From Dolomedes plantarius (Eukaryota > Arthropoda > Arachnida > Araneae > Dolomedidae), in assembly GCA_907164885.2 (NCBI GenBank), contig OU015495.1, forward strand, positions 3,011,308-3,075,307: 64,000 nucleotides of DNA, in the 5' to 3' direction. A program made the position numbers and the translations under genes. The notes below the pieces were generated by a model. The model saw only the letters and a list, made by a program, of their open reading frames with translations, did not search any database and was not told where the DNA came from. Positions within the stretch are counted from its first letter, which is position 1. The number at the start of each line of letters is the position of its first letter. Below, one piece after another: positions 52,013 to 63,925 of this stretch.

Positions 52013-55000
52013 GGCATGAGCACTATTTAAAGGGGGAATTTATGACCAACCTGGGGAGATTTGAAGAAAACAGCAGAGCATGGCTTCGTTGAGGTACTTC
52101 TACAGGAGGAGGATTTAGGCATCGGGTAGAAATTTATGTGGCTCTTCACTGGCGGAAGCAACAGGATTCGGTGCTGGCGGTTGAAGACGGGTATCTCGCC
52201 ATTTTACGGTGGCGTCTTTCCTTCCCAGGCTCTCTTGCAGCTCGCTACCTCCAATCGCTCCCTCGCTCTCTCTCCGAACCTCGTTTTCACCCACACTCGG
52301 GGCTCCCCCAATCTTTATCATAACCCCTCCCCAGGTTAGTTATTCACGTAAATTTATTGCCTCTTCGAGTTTTTTATTCGAGGGCAGGATGCTCTGACAT
52401 TCCCATGGTTGACCCACGTGGTACGCTTATTTCCAAGAAAATTGGAAGTCCGTTGAATTTCCTGGAATTTCTTTCCCGCGTCCTGAGGAATTCAGGAGGG
52501 GTGATGTTTCTTGGAAAATTGGTGCAGTTCCAATATGGCCGTTTTATGCCCCGTAATCGTGTTGGAAGAACAAAATGGCTATAACGTTGGAAGGAGTTCA
52601 AAATGTCCAAATTGTGGATCCTTCACAACAATCACTCCCCCCCTTTTCTAGGCGTGCTGGCACGCCACAGTCTGTAGGGGTTGAAGAACGGATTGGCTCC
52701 ATTCGCTTCAGCAAAATAGACTCCAACTGCACAAAAGTCACAATGGCAGTAAAAAAAATCATGAATGACATCAGTTGTAAAAGTTCAGGAGGTCAAAATC
52801 TCCCCTTATAGTGCTGCAAGTTTTACTGATTTAAAAAAAAAATTCAAAATTTATAAAGTTTTCTTTAAGCTTACATTAACTCTGACCAACATTAGCTAAC
52901 ATCATAGAAAATGGTATGCATACCCTGTAAAACAAATAATAACAAAATAGTGGCTCGATCAACACATGTGATCAGAGATTAAAATGTAAAGAAAGGGTTA
53001 TCTTACAGAAATAGAAATCTCTCCGCTAGAGGCATGAGCACTATTTAAAGGGGGAATTTATGACCAACCTGGGGAGATTTGAAGAAAACAGCAGAGCATG
53101 GCTTCGTTGAGGTACTTCTACAGGAGGAGGATTTAGGCATCGGGTAGAAATTTATGTGGCTCTTCACTGGCGGAAGCAACAGGATTCGGTGCTGGCGGTT
53201 GAAGACGGGTATCTCGCCATTTTACGGGGGCGTCTTTCCTTCCCAGGCTCTCTTGCAGCTCGCTACCTCCAATCGCTCCCTCGCTCTCTCTCCGAACCTC
53301 GTTTTCACCCACACTCGGGGCTCCCCCAATCTTTATCATAACCCCTCCCCAGGTTAGTTATTCACGTAAATTTATTGCCTCTTCGAGTTTTTTATTCGAG
53401 GGCAGGATGCTCTGACATTCCCATGGTTGACCCACGTGGTACGCTTATTTCCAAGAAAATTGGAAGTCCGTTGAATTTCCTGGAATTTCTTTCCCGCGTC
53501 CTGAGGAATTCAGGAGGGGTGATGTTTCTTGGAAAATTGGTGCAGTTCCAATATGGCCGTTTTATGCCCCGTAATCGTGTTGGAAGAACAAAATGGCTAT
53601 AACGTTGGAAGGAGTTCAAAATGTCCAAATTGTGGATCCTTCACAACAATCACTCCCCCCCTTTTCTAGGCGTGCTGGCACGCCACAGTCTGTAGGGGTT
53701 GAAGAACGGATTGGCTCCATTCGCTTCAGCAAAATAGACTCCAACTGCACAAAAGTCACAATGGCAGTAAAAAAAATCATGAATGACATCAGTTGTAAAA
53801 GTTCAGGAGGTCAAAATCTCCCCTTATAGTGCTGCAAGTTTTACTGATTTAAAAAAAAAATTCAAAATTTATAAAGTTTTCTTTAAGCTTACATTAACTC
53901 TGACCAACATTAGCTAACATCATAGAAAATGGTATGCATACCCTGTAAAACAAATAATAACAAAATAGTGGCTCGATCAACACATGTGATCAGAGATTAA
54001 AATGTAAAGAAAGGGTTATCTTACAGAAATAGAAATCTCTCCGCTAGAGGCATGAGCACTATTTAAAGGGGGAATTTATGACCAACCTGGGGAGATTTGA
54101 AGAAAACAGCAGAGCATGGCTTCGTTGAGGTACTTCTACAGGAGGAGGATTTAGGCATCGGGTAGAAATTTATGTGGCTCTTCACTGGCGGAAGCAACAG
54201 GATTCGGTGCTGGCGGTTGAAGACGGGTATCTCGCCATTTTACGGGGGCGTCTTTCCTTCCCAGGCTCTCTTGCAGCTCGCTACCTCCAATCGCTCCCTC
54301 GCTCTCTCTCCGAACCTCGTTTTCACCCACACTCGGGGCTCCCCCAATCTTTATCATAACCCCTCCCCAGGTTAGTTATTCACGTAAATTTATTGCCTCT
54401 TCGAGTTTTTTATTCGAGGGCAGGATGCTCTGACATTCCCATGGTTGACCCACGTGGTACGCTTATTTCCAAGAAAATTGGAAGTCCGTTGAATTTCCTG
54501 GAATTTCTTTCCCGCGTCCTGAGGAATTCAGGAGGGGTGATGTTTCTTGGAAAATTGGTGCAGTTCCAATATGGCCGTTTTATGCCCCGTAATCGTGTTG
54601 GAAGAACAAAATGGCTATAACGTTGGAAGGAGTTCAAAATGTCCAAATTGTGGATCCTTCACAACAATCACTCCCCCCCTTTTCTAGGCGTGCTGGCACG
54701 CCACAGTCTGTAGGGGTTGAAGAACGGATTGGCTCCATTCGCTTCAGCAAAATAGACTCCAACTGCACAAAAGTCACAATGGCAGTAAAAAAAATCATGA
54801 ATGACATCAGTTGTAAAAGTTCAGGAGGTCAAAATCTCCCCTTATAGTGCTGCAAGTTTTACTGATTTAAAAAAAAAATTCAAAATTTATAAAGTTTTCT
54901 TTAAGCTTACATTAACTCTGACCAACATTAGCTAACATCATAGAAAATGGTATGCATACCCTGTAAAACAAATAATAACAAAATAGTGGCTCGATCAACA

Positions 55001-55685
55001 CATGTGATCAGAGATTAAAATGTAAAGAAAGGGTTATCTTACAGAAATAGAAATCTCTCCGCTAGAGGCATGAGCACTATTTAAAGGGGGAATTTATGAC
55101 CAACCTGGGGAGATTTGAAGAAAACAGCAGAGCATGGCTTCGTTGAGGTACTTCTACAGGAGGAGGATTTAGGCATCGGGTAGAAATTTATGTGGCTCTT
55201 CACTGGCGGAAGCAACAGGATTCGGTGCTGGCGGTTGAAGACGGGTATCTCGCCATTTTACGGGGGCGTCTTTCCTTCCCAGGCTCTCTTGCAGCTCGCT
55301 ACCTCCAATCGCTCCCTCGCTCTCTCTCCGAACCTCGTTTTCACCCACACTCGGGGCTCCCCCAATCTTTATCATAACCCCTCCCCAGGTTAGTTATTCA
55401 CGTAAATTTATTGCCTCTTCGAGTTTTTTATTCGAGGGCAGGATGCTCTGACATTCCCATGGTTGACCCACGTGGTACGCTTATTTCCAAGAAAATTGGA
55501 AGTCCGTTGAATTTCCTGGAATTTCTTTCCCGCGTCCTGAGGAATTCAGGAGGGGTGATGTTTCTTGGAAAATTGGTGCAGTTCCAATATGGCCGTTTTA
55601 TGCCCCGTAATCGTGTTGGAAGAACAAAATGGCTATAACGTTGGAAGGAGTTCAAAATGTCCAAATTGTGGATCCTTCACAACAA
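52013..55685 (+). repeat. tandem array of 1018-bp units, 3.6 copies
   Basis: Units start with GGCATGAGCACTATTTAAAG at 52013, 53031, 54049 and 55067. The last is truncated at 55685. By eye the copies are nearly identical; the first has GGTGGCGTC where the others have GGGGGCGTC. Several short ORFs recur in every unit (for example MAITLEGVQNVQIVD), but none shows a domain. The unit has no recognised TE protein. Confidence 0.97.
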
Positions 55686-55870
55686 ATATAATTAATGATA
55701 ATATTTAAATTAATTTTTTTTTATTTCTTAAGATATTTCAAACTCAAGATATTTCAAAATATTTAGCCTTGTTTACCTGATTGATATGAAACTTTCTGAC
55801 AGGTTTTATAGTGGAACTGACTTTGAAACACCTTAGTGAGATGGGATGATGTGGTATATAATTCTTACTG

Positions 55871-56160
55871 AATAAAAGTTATAGGCCAATTCCACCATCA
55901 ATTTTTATTCTTACTGGATTAATTTGCTCCATTTTGGCTCGTTTTCAGGAAGTCCTCAGAGAACTTTATTTAAAATCAAAAAAGTTTTATCCTTTAAATT
56001 TAAAAATCTCCAACTCAAAACAACATGAACCAAAAGCTTCAAAAGATGTTTGTCTTAAGGAGTAAACATCTACACATATAGTAAATCTGATGAAAAAGAC
56101 TTTAAAGATTAAACTATCAGGAAGAAAACTTCATGGCGGAATTAGCCTATAACTTTTATT
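55871..56160. mobile_element. candidate MITE with 27-bp inverted ends
   Basis: AATAAAAGTTATAGGCCAAT at the left is mirrored (with two changes over 27 bp) at 56134-56160. 290 bp, no coding, no clear target duplication. Confidence 0.5.
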
Positions 56161-56419
56161 TAACATTGTATTATAGTTTTTTTATCCATTTGTTTCAACA
56201 GTTGAATATAGATCCTCATTGATTAATTTTACAATTTTTCTGTATAATTTTTTTGAATCTCATTTATTTTTTCCCTTTGGTTTTGAGATTTTTCAACCCA
56301 AATTTTTATAAATTATAATTATTTCAAATAAATTCTTTTGAAAATGTGTAATCGATAATATCGGGAATATAATATCGATATTTCGATAATATCGATATAA
56401 ATATCCCTTCCCTAGCACG

Positions 56420-56745
56420 AAAGGTCCTCCTCTGCGCATTGACTGCCGGACGGTCCTTAAAATATGAAATATTATGATTTTTCGAAATTGAATAACAATA
56501 GAATTGATGTTTGAATAGTATTCTAAAGTTATACAATGAGGAAAATAAAAATAATATAAATAAAATGAGTAAAAATATAGCATCGAATTTTTGTTATGGA
56601 TCCTATCATTGTTAAAAACTATGTTAAGGCAAAAGACATATCAGGATCTTCAGTTTCACAGTTTGAAAATACGGAAAAAAACCCAACTTTCTTAAAAGTT
56701 TTCTACAATTTTCTGATTTTAACTGAACTTCTATTAAGTTGTAAT
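56420..56745. other. AT-rich spacer right of hAT 3
   Basis: No gene or element end was recognised between the AGCACGAA duplication and the second Copia fragment. Confidence 0.5.
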
Positions 56746-57707
56746 TTAATTCAAGTTAAGTTGGTTACCTTTGCCCTCAATCGGGCAAGTTACCCCTGAT
56801 ATTACCACGGACATCTCGCTTCCACTTACTGGTCGAAGCTCGATAAACAATTCTTTGTTACAACAGAAGTGAGTTGTAGCACCTGTATCGAAGATCCATT
56901 CTGTATGTCCTTGGTTATTGCTAACGTAAACTACAGTAACCAGATAATATCCAGTTCTCTTAGACGTCTTTGGTTTACCCCTTTTGGAGGCTACGGGGCA
57001 GGAGCTCTTAGGTCTAGGCGCTCTGCATTTAGCAGCTATGTGGCCCTCTATACCACACCTGTCGCATTCAGTTGATTGGCGGCTACTATTATTCTTCAAT
57101 TTCTAAAAAGATACTTGGGCGACTTTTTCCTCATTAGCATCGCATTGTGCCAGTCTGGTTTCTTCTGCCAGAATCACCTGAAGTACGGAGTCAAACTTAA
57201 ATTGTTCGTCTGTCCACCTGTTGATTGATTGAACTATCCATCTATATTCTGAAGGTAGGTTCCTTATTAGCTTTAAAAGTCTTATCCGTTTCTGGAACTG
57301 GGTGATCTGCACCTTTAAGTTGGTCGGTGATCTTTCAAAATTGAACAGCAGAAAGCCCAGTCGCCCTCTAAAATACGACATTTAGCAAATTGATCCAAAA
57401 GACCAGTTGTTCGAGCACGTGACTCGGGTTTAAAATGGTCGCGAAGGAGTTCCCAAGCCTTTTTCCCATCATCGATATTAGTTATTATGGACCTATATTC
57501 AGGGGATACGTTGAGGAAGATGGTTGTGTAAGCCAACTCTTCCCTATTATTAAAATCTCTAACAAGTTTTAAATTCTCCTTGGAGCCGTTTCTGTACCCT
57601 TGATAATTTTCCAGCAGTGACAATCCATAAGTACTGCCTTGATATTCTCGCACCAAGTGACATAATTGTCACGATTCAACATCTCAATAGGCCGTTGCTG
57701 AGCTGCC
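56746..57707 (-). pseudogene. second Copia element: gag and protease fragment
   Basis: It starts at 57707 (MAAQQRPIEMLNRDNY) and continues with KAWELLRDHFKPESRA. A zinc knuckle CDRCGIEGHIAAKC lies near 57070, and the protease active site WIFDTGATTHFCC near 56915. It ends abruptly near 56746 after the protease start. Integrase, RT and LTRs are absent. It differs clearly from the 35707-49580 Copia, whose zinc knuckle has no His. Frame changes lie near 57350 and 57100. Confidence 0.88.
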
Positions 57708-57978
57708 ATAATTAAAACCTAAATTTAATAAGGCAGTTAAGTTGTCTCTCAGTTTGAGCGAACAATAAGGTCCCCCATCACATGAACCCTTCCTAATAAG
57801 TTTGAACAAAAGATCCTGTAGAGAGTAAATGTAAAACCGCAATTGTACATCACATCCTATAATCAAATTCCCAAAGTGGACTCTTCCTGTGGCCAGAATT
57901 GTCATTAGGTCAGCAAGTGTGGCATTGCCTAAAATGGCAATGTCCTGTACTAGTAAAACACAAGCTGCGTTATTTTCT
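57708..57978. other. spacer between Copia fragment and hAT-ZMYM1
   Basis: Probably Copia leader on the left; no primer site was recognised. A 7-bp stem (CATTGCC / GGCAATG) occurs near 57925. Confidence 0.45.
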
Positions 57979-60504
57979 CAGGGCCGCCCAGATACTTTAC
58001 GGTAAACTTCTGTTGGGGGCCCCCAGAAAAATAAAAAAATGGAAAGAGACGAAAACATACATTCAAATTAAGTTAATCATACTTAAAATTTTATTACATG
58101 AATGATTAACATAGTTATTATATTTCATTGCACTGCTCTCGTTATATTCTCCAATAAATATGACAATATGTTAAAAAAACATTTAATTTCACCCAACAAC
58201 TTAGTAATTCAACATATATTTAGATTATCAACTGAGGTATTATAAATAAAGCCCTTGAAATCCTTCAACTATAATAAAAGTTACTATAACAGAAGATGAA
58301 GTGGTAAATTTAAAACTAAAAAAACTGAAAATAGTTGAATTTAAACGATTTTAAAAGTTAAAAGAGTAAATTTACATTAATTTTTTTCTTGCCTTAACTT
58401 TGACAAAGTCATATATTATTTCACTAAAACTAACAGTTTTGACTAAATGTTCAATACTGAGCATCATTAGATGATTAAGTCTGCCCTCGCCCATTGTCGA
58501 CCTCAGACGATTTTTTTATGAGGGACATTTTGATGAAGGCTTGTTCTCTTGTTGTAAAAGACACTGGAAGTACAGCTAATAACCTTAGACAAATACAAAT
58601 CTGCGGTAGAATGTTTTCAAGGTCTTTTTTTTTATATATCGTATTCAATATATCTATACAAGAGTTTAAGTTCTTTTTTCCATCAACACATATTATTGAG
58701 TCCTTGATAAGCTTATAGTAGATCATTAACTCATCACAAAGATCAGTTTTAATTATGTCATTTGGGCAAACGATGGCAAGTTCTTCTGCGATAGCATCAA
58801 GGTACGTTTCTGATTCAGTTGATTTCAAACCGGTTTCTGTTGGACAAATAACAGGAGAGAACACTTTTGATTCTTCGTCAATTCGGTCTGCCATTGATCT
58901 TATTTCGACAATCAACTAGTCTAAGGACGGTAAAAATACATTTCGTTTGAAATGTAATTCTTTAGATTCACATATGAAATCCGGCTCTCCTGATCCTGAA
59001 TCATCATCATAGAATTGTTTCTTTTTTCTTCCTCTTGTGGATTTTAACTCTGTTGCTACTCCACAGTTAGCAGCGACTAGTTCAGCTTCTTTAAATAGAG
59101 TATCCCAGCTATTTCTAATGGTTTCACTTTTTGAAACTAAACTTTTCATTACAGTTTCAGTGTCTTTGAGAGGTAGTTTCGGACTTTGCAAAACTTTGCT
59201 TCTTTCATCATTCGTCTGCAGAATCTTGAACCAAACTGCCGTTAACAAAATAAACTCAAGGGACTTCAACCAACGACGCGTAAGTGCATCAGGATCATCC
59301 TACGTCTCAGGTGGAAGATTAATTTCTTCATCTATATTGTGCATGGCAACCAAAATATCAGAGTATCTTTTGACAAGAGATCGTACAGCATCAACTTTTG
59401 CACTCCAGCTTGTACTTGACACTGAGTGAAGTGAAATATTTGCTGTTGACTGCAAAATTTTCCACCTACTTGGAGTTAATGCAAAAAGTTTGTAAACTTT
59501 TTGGACGTTCCCAAAGTAAGATTTAACTTCTATGTTTCTTTACATAGCATGAACCCCACACAGATTCAAAGTGTGTGCACCACAGGGAAAAAAATATGCT
59601 TGGGGGTTTTCAGCGAGAATTCTGGTTTTTATTCCCTTAAACTTCCCTGACATATTTGATGTGTTGTCTTATGCTTGACCTCTGCATAAATGGAGATCCA
59701 GTCCACAGCTTTGCAACACTGTCTTTATATTCTCAGCAATAGCTTCACCAGTCTTTTGGTCAAAGTCAGTAAGCTTAACAAACCTTTCAAAAACATCCCA
59801 TAAGCCTTTTTTTTTAAGAAATGTATCTTATTACAAAAACTAGTTGCTACTTGTTGCTTTATGATGTGAAGCATCTGGGGTCCCATTAACTATAATGCTG
59901 TAGTAAAGGGATTCTTTAATTTCTTCTGTGATGTAACTTTCCAATTTATTACCACACACTTTCAAAAATTCATTTTGGGTCCTCCGCGATAGGTAGTGAG
60001 CTTGCAGTCTTTTTCCGGACTCTTTGGTACTTGTACTGTTACCAAATGATCTCTGATGTCTGGATTGTAACGTCCTAGCAGTTTGAATCGGGATAAAAAA
60101 ATGTCCACAATCGTCCTGATCTACCGTAAAGCTGCTACCTCTAAAAGGAAGATTTCTTTCTGCTAGGAATAACACTACATCTAATACAGCTCTTAAAATC
60201 CTTTTTCAGTTCACCTATTCTTCTAAATTACATTTCATCAAAGCTCCATTAATTGCAGATTTTCCATCTTTAAGTACATTGAGAAGTTCTGTGTGCACTA
60301 ATTTCGGACCCTGTATACCCCCAAATTGTCTACAAATTTAATCATGTTTTCTTCCTACTATGCTATATACGTACAATAAGTAAAGTTTTGTTATTTATTT
60401 TCCTTCCTGGTGTTGCGATTTTAATGGCCAGCTGTGTATTTAGATCAAAGGGGCCCCAAGCCTGGGCAGCGCTTTGGACCCTCCAAGTGCTTGATACGCC
60501 ACTG
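57979..60504 (-). mobile_element. ZMYM1-type hAT element
   Basis: The left end CAGGGCCGCCCAGATAC and the right end, inverse of CAGTGGCGTATCAAGC, both start CAG. GGGGGCCCCC lies near the left end and GGGGCCCC near the right. A long decayed transposase is on the minus strand. No 8-bp duplication is visible, so the boundaries are less certain. Confidence 0.65.
58475..60240 (-). pseudogene. hAT transposase of the ZMYM1/DUF4371 type
   Basis: The N-terminal part at 60175-59840 reads AERNLPFRGSSFTVDQDD, then a region with LESYITEEIKESLYYSI. Near 59460-59400 follow KVYKLFALTPSRW and SSTSWSAKVDA, and then 59269-58916 with AVWFKILQTNDERSK. The dimerisation part at 58915-58475 has LEFILLT upstream and ends in ICLRLLAVLPVSFTTREQAF, where S-x-E-R-S-F is expected but the residues are altered. 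Stops and frame changes separate the pieces. It is inactive. Confidence 0.88.
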
Positions 60505-60982
60505 TGTGGGAGTCTTAACTGCGCGTCACTTAGCATCATGTAATGGTTTGAAAGAGTCGAGTCGAGCAACCTCACCTCTCTTCAATGTATATAGCTGTTG
60601 TAAATGTTCTTTAACTCTATATGTCTTCCAAATGTTGATCTCAAATGCTTTTCTCATGATGTGCTCCAGTAAATAAAATGATTATCCCCATTAATTGGAC
60701 TGTATTCACTGGCTTAAATAACCACTCAAGCCAACGATTACAACCCAAGACACCGCCTACCATAAGTCAACCCTCTCCTTCTGGTTCCGAATTCGTTATA
60801 TACAAGATGAGACCGATAAATATGGTGAGCCTTTTGAAAATTAAAAACAGCTCCACGCGCTGACACATACGCATTGCGTTCTTTCCTGTCTTGCGTAAAT
60901 TTTGCACTTCGTTTTTAAAAAATTCTCTGCAGGTGTTGCTCATGTGGTAGCTTCAATGTAACAGTTGTTGGTGCATTGCGTT
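60505..60982. other. flank left of mariner 1
   Basis: It contains AATAAA near 60671 followed by CCATTAATTGGA. A similar arrangement occurs near 62890, so both may be parts of a diverged repeat, possibly an LTR. No coding was recognised. Confidence 0.35.
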
Positions 60983-61463
60983 ATGGAGCAGAGAGTTAGT
61001 ATGAAATTTTGTTTCAAATTAATCGAAAAAATCTTTTTAGAAAAATCAAAGGTTAAGACAATGCTAATTACCTTTTTCGATGCACAGGGATTAACCCATA
61101 AAGAATTCATACCAGAAGGACAAACAGTTAATGCTAATATTTACTGCCATGCTCTCAAGCGCCTCTTTGCGCGTATTCGTCGTGTGCGGCCGCAGTTCGC
61201 TGCTGCGGGATCATGCAAGTGGTACATTTAGCACGATAATGACCGCCTCATACTGCTATGTGTGGGAAACAAAAATCGCCCAGAATGAGATTACTCAGTT
61301 GTCCCACCCTCCATACTCCCCTACTCTTTCGCCAACAGACTTTTTCCCATTTCCAAGAACTGAAATCGGCACTGAAAGGACACAGACTTGCAAACATTTC
61401 ACATATCCAAACTGCTATCACCAGGGAACTTAACGCGATACTGAATGAGAACTATTCCAGGTA
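60983..61463 (+). pseudogene. mariner transposase 1, internally deleted
   Basis: ATG at 60983 gives MEQRVSMKFCFKLIEK, the N-terminus of a mariner transposase. It is then fused directly to KSKVKTMLITFFDAQG, skipping about half the protein including the first catalytic Asp. It continues with PEGQTVNANIYCHAL and RIRRVRPQ, then changes frame. The last catalytic region PPYSPTLSPTDFFPFP and the tail ITRELNAILNENYS follow at 61290-61463. A non-autonomous relic. Confidence 0.85.
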
Positions 61464-61598
61464 GGAACTTTATCAGATATGCATTACATCCGGCGGGGAG
61501 TACTTCGAAATACAATAAGGTTCTATTTTGCAAATATATAATACTGAAATATTTCTGTGATCAGTCACCTTATTTATCGGTCACACCTTGTACCAGTA

Positions 61599-62559
61599 TA
61601 GTCAATAAGTTCGGGGACTACCCTCTCCCCTCATGCCCGGTGTGTGGGGGAACCGAAATAACGATGTGGTTTGCAAGTCTGGTTATCTGCGTACGCGTGA
61701 GACGTTACATGACGCTTTGCACAACTGCTAAGGTGCGCACCTCACCATTTGGCTGCAGACTGTCAGCCTATGAAGTCGATGTAGCAAAATGTCCTTTTTG
61801 GAGCAATGTTCCAACATTAAATTCTGCTACAAATTAGGAAAACTCACTGCAGAAACGTTACGGTTGCTGCAAAAAGCGTATCGAGACGAAGGTATGTGCA
61901 GATCGAAAGTTTTCAAATGGTACAGCTTGTTTAAAAATGGGAGACGCTGTTGCAGATGATCCGCGAATTGGGTGGCCAGTGACCCCACAAACGGAGGCGA
62001 ACATCCAATGGGTAGGAGCAGTGGTTGTTTGGTTGGTTGAAGTTTATTGGCGTAAGGTCCAGAAAGGACAAGGTGCGCAAAACACAAGGTAACATCGTCA
62101 ACAAATGGTATGTACAGGTTCTTCGTCGTCTCCGAGAGGTAATCCGTGGTAAACGTCCCCACGTTTGGAAATCCAACATGTGGATGTTGTTGCATGACAA
62201 TATCCCGGCGCACCGATCCCTGATGGTGCAACAAGCCATTGCTAAACACGGCACCACAGTTCTGCCACATCCCCCGTATTCCCCAGACCTCGCTCCTTAC
62301 GATTTCTACCTGTTCCCGAAACTGAAAGATCGAATCAAGGGCAAGCGGTTTGCAAATGCCGAAGAAGTGATGGCAACAGCGACAACCGCTTTACGACAGC
62401 TCTCACGCAACGGTTTCCAGGACTGTTTCCAGAAGCTGTATCAACGCTGGCAGAAGTGTATAGTTGCGGAAGGACATTATTTTGAAGGTGATTGTGTTCA
62501 GAAAACTTTGTAAGTGTATTCGTTGTTGTAGTAAATAAAGTCCCCGAATTTATTGACTG
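61599..62559 (+). mobile_element. mariner element 2, internally deleted (TA TSD)
   Basis: Inverted ends T/CAGTCAATAARTTCGGGGACT are flanked by TA (61597-61598 and 62560-62561). 961 bp, shorter than the usual 1.3 kb for a full mariner. It carries N- and C-terminal transposase pieces. Confidence 0.9.
61793..62513 (+). pseudogene. mariner transposase 2 remnants
   Basis: The N-terminal part (near 61817) reads NIKFCYKLGKLTAETL, then YRDEGMCRSKVFKWY, the helix-turn-helix DNA-binding region. It degenerates after FKNGRR. The C-terminal part (62110-62513) reads LRRLREVIRG, MLLHDNIPAHRSL with the second catalytic Asp, YSPDLAPYDFYLFPKL with the last Asp, and RWQKCIVAEGHYFEGDC to the stop at 62513. The middle, including the first catalytic Asp, is deleted and replaced by unrelated-looking sequence. 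Confidence 0.92.
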
Positions 62560-62561
62560 TA

Positions 62562-63925
62562 CGAGTATATGTGTGTAATAACGCCTCACCAGTTTTAATT
62601 CTATTCCATTAATACTCTACCTTTAAAAATGTCTTTCTCCCTATGCAACTGCTTTCGTTTTTCTGTGTTGCGCCAGGCTGTCGCTGGGCATATTGCAGCA
62701 TAGATGATCATGAAGACAAACGAAACTAATTTTCCTTTGTTCTGGTGTGAAGGTTGAATTGCATGTTACTTAAGAGTATTGGATATGGATTGATGCGGAC
62801 GCCACTATTCATTCTCGCTGTTCATTGTAAATATCTCCCAATCATTTATAATTCTTATATGTTAACCATTTGAATAACCATAATGTGTACAAGTTAATAA
62901 ACGTATTATTCCCATTAATTGGATTGTTTGGCTGGATTGGATGCTACTCAAGCTCGACTGCAAATCTAACCGAAAAAGCTACCGCTAGCCTTATTGCACC
63001 TTCTTCTGTTTCCCAATATCGTTTTAAGTGTCTGCCACAGGAATTTCTTATGGCGACAATGTGTAAATAGCGACAATGTGCAAAGTGTCGTGTTTCTAAC
63101 CAACCAAAAAGGAATCAAACAATGTAGGGCCGTGCGAACTGGGCAACCACCCAGGGCCGCTAAAATTTAGGACCGCTAAAAATTTAAGGCCGACATTTTT
63201 ATTCCTCGTCGCAACACTTTTGTAATTGCGAAAAATGAGAAATTTCTTTACGGGTTTTTAAAGAAATTTCTCATTTTTCGCGGTTTCTATAATTCAACTT
63301 ATAAAAAAAAAATATGTTTCGGTTTTTTGAAAAGAATCGTAGAAAGAATCTTAATTGACAAACTACCCTTTTGGTTCGAAAAATTTCTCGGTTAGAGAAA
63401 CATGATTTATCTTCAATTCAGTTATGGTAAAACCTTGATTATCAATCAATTTTATTTCTCACTTTTCGAAGAATTGAAAATATTACAAAGCAGGTACAAT
63501 CACACAATTAGTATGCTTTGAATACAGATTGTACGCCTGTCCTCCTCGGCACTTATTTCTAATGAAAATGATCTCTCATCAACGTTGGACTTTTCACTTA
63601 TAACCAATTTCGCTGCTCAGAAAGCAAGAAAAATTGCTTTATAACCAACAAATTCATACATGTAAGTATTTGTTTTTAACAATTTACATTTTCTAAATCG
63701 TGTAAATAATTTTTCCATTGTTTCATTATTCATACAAATTTATTAATTTTATATTTTAGTGGACCATTGTAATTTCATGTATAATTTTCTTTTACGTTGC
63801 TAGAATGTAGCTTTTATAGTATCGAAACGTAATGCATTAAAAGTAATAATTAGTAAATTAGTAAAATCAGTAATGGATGCAGTTTATTTCGGGGGGAGGG
63901 GGGGGGGATCGGGGTTGTCTTACAG
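62562..63925. other. right-hand flank without genes
   Basis: No gene was recognised. GGGCCGTGCGAACTGGGC near 63127 resembles hAT subterminal sequence. A perfect 22-bp hairpin lies at 63228-63281. A G-run is near 63893. Confidence 0.5.
63228..63281. repeat. perfect 22-bp inverted repeat (hairpin)
   Basis: Arms 63228-63249 and 63260-63281 are exact inverses (first arm starts GCGAAAAATGAGAAATTT), with a 10-nt loop. Confidence 0.95.

Larger units (their letters stand above)
49697..56411 (+). mobile_element. hAT element 3 with tandem array inside (8-bp TSD AGCACGAA)
   Basis: The ends TTAGGGATGGAATATCG and ...AAATATCCCTTCCCT are flanked by AGCACGAA (49689-49696 and 56412-56419). Subterminal zones are packed with ATATCGATA motifs at both ends (49706-49800 and 56348-56400), likely transposase-binding repeats. 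It has a decayed transposase at 49990-51486, a Harbinger MITE and a 3.7-kb array. Confidence 0.93.

Noticed and set aside
52013..55685. tandem array as CRISPR or as a gene family
   Set aside because: The units are contiguous 1018-bp repeats without spacers, and the recurring short ORFs lack domains and overlap on both strands.
57684..57905. 73-codon ORF upstream of the second Copia gag
   Set aside because: It lies in leader sequence, with no domain and no conserved start.
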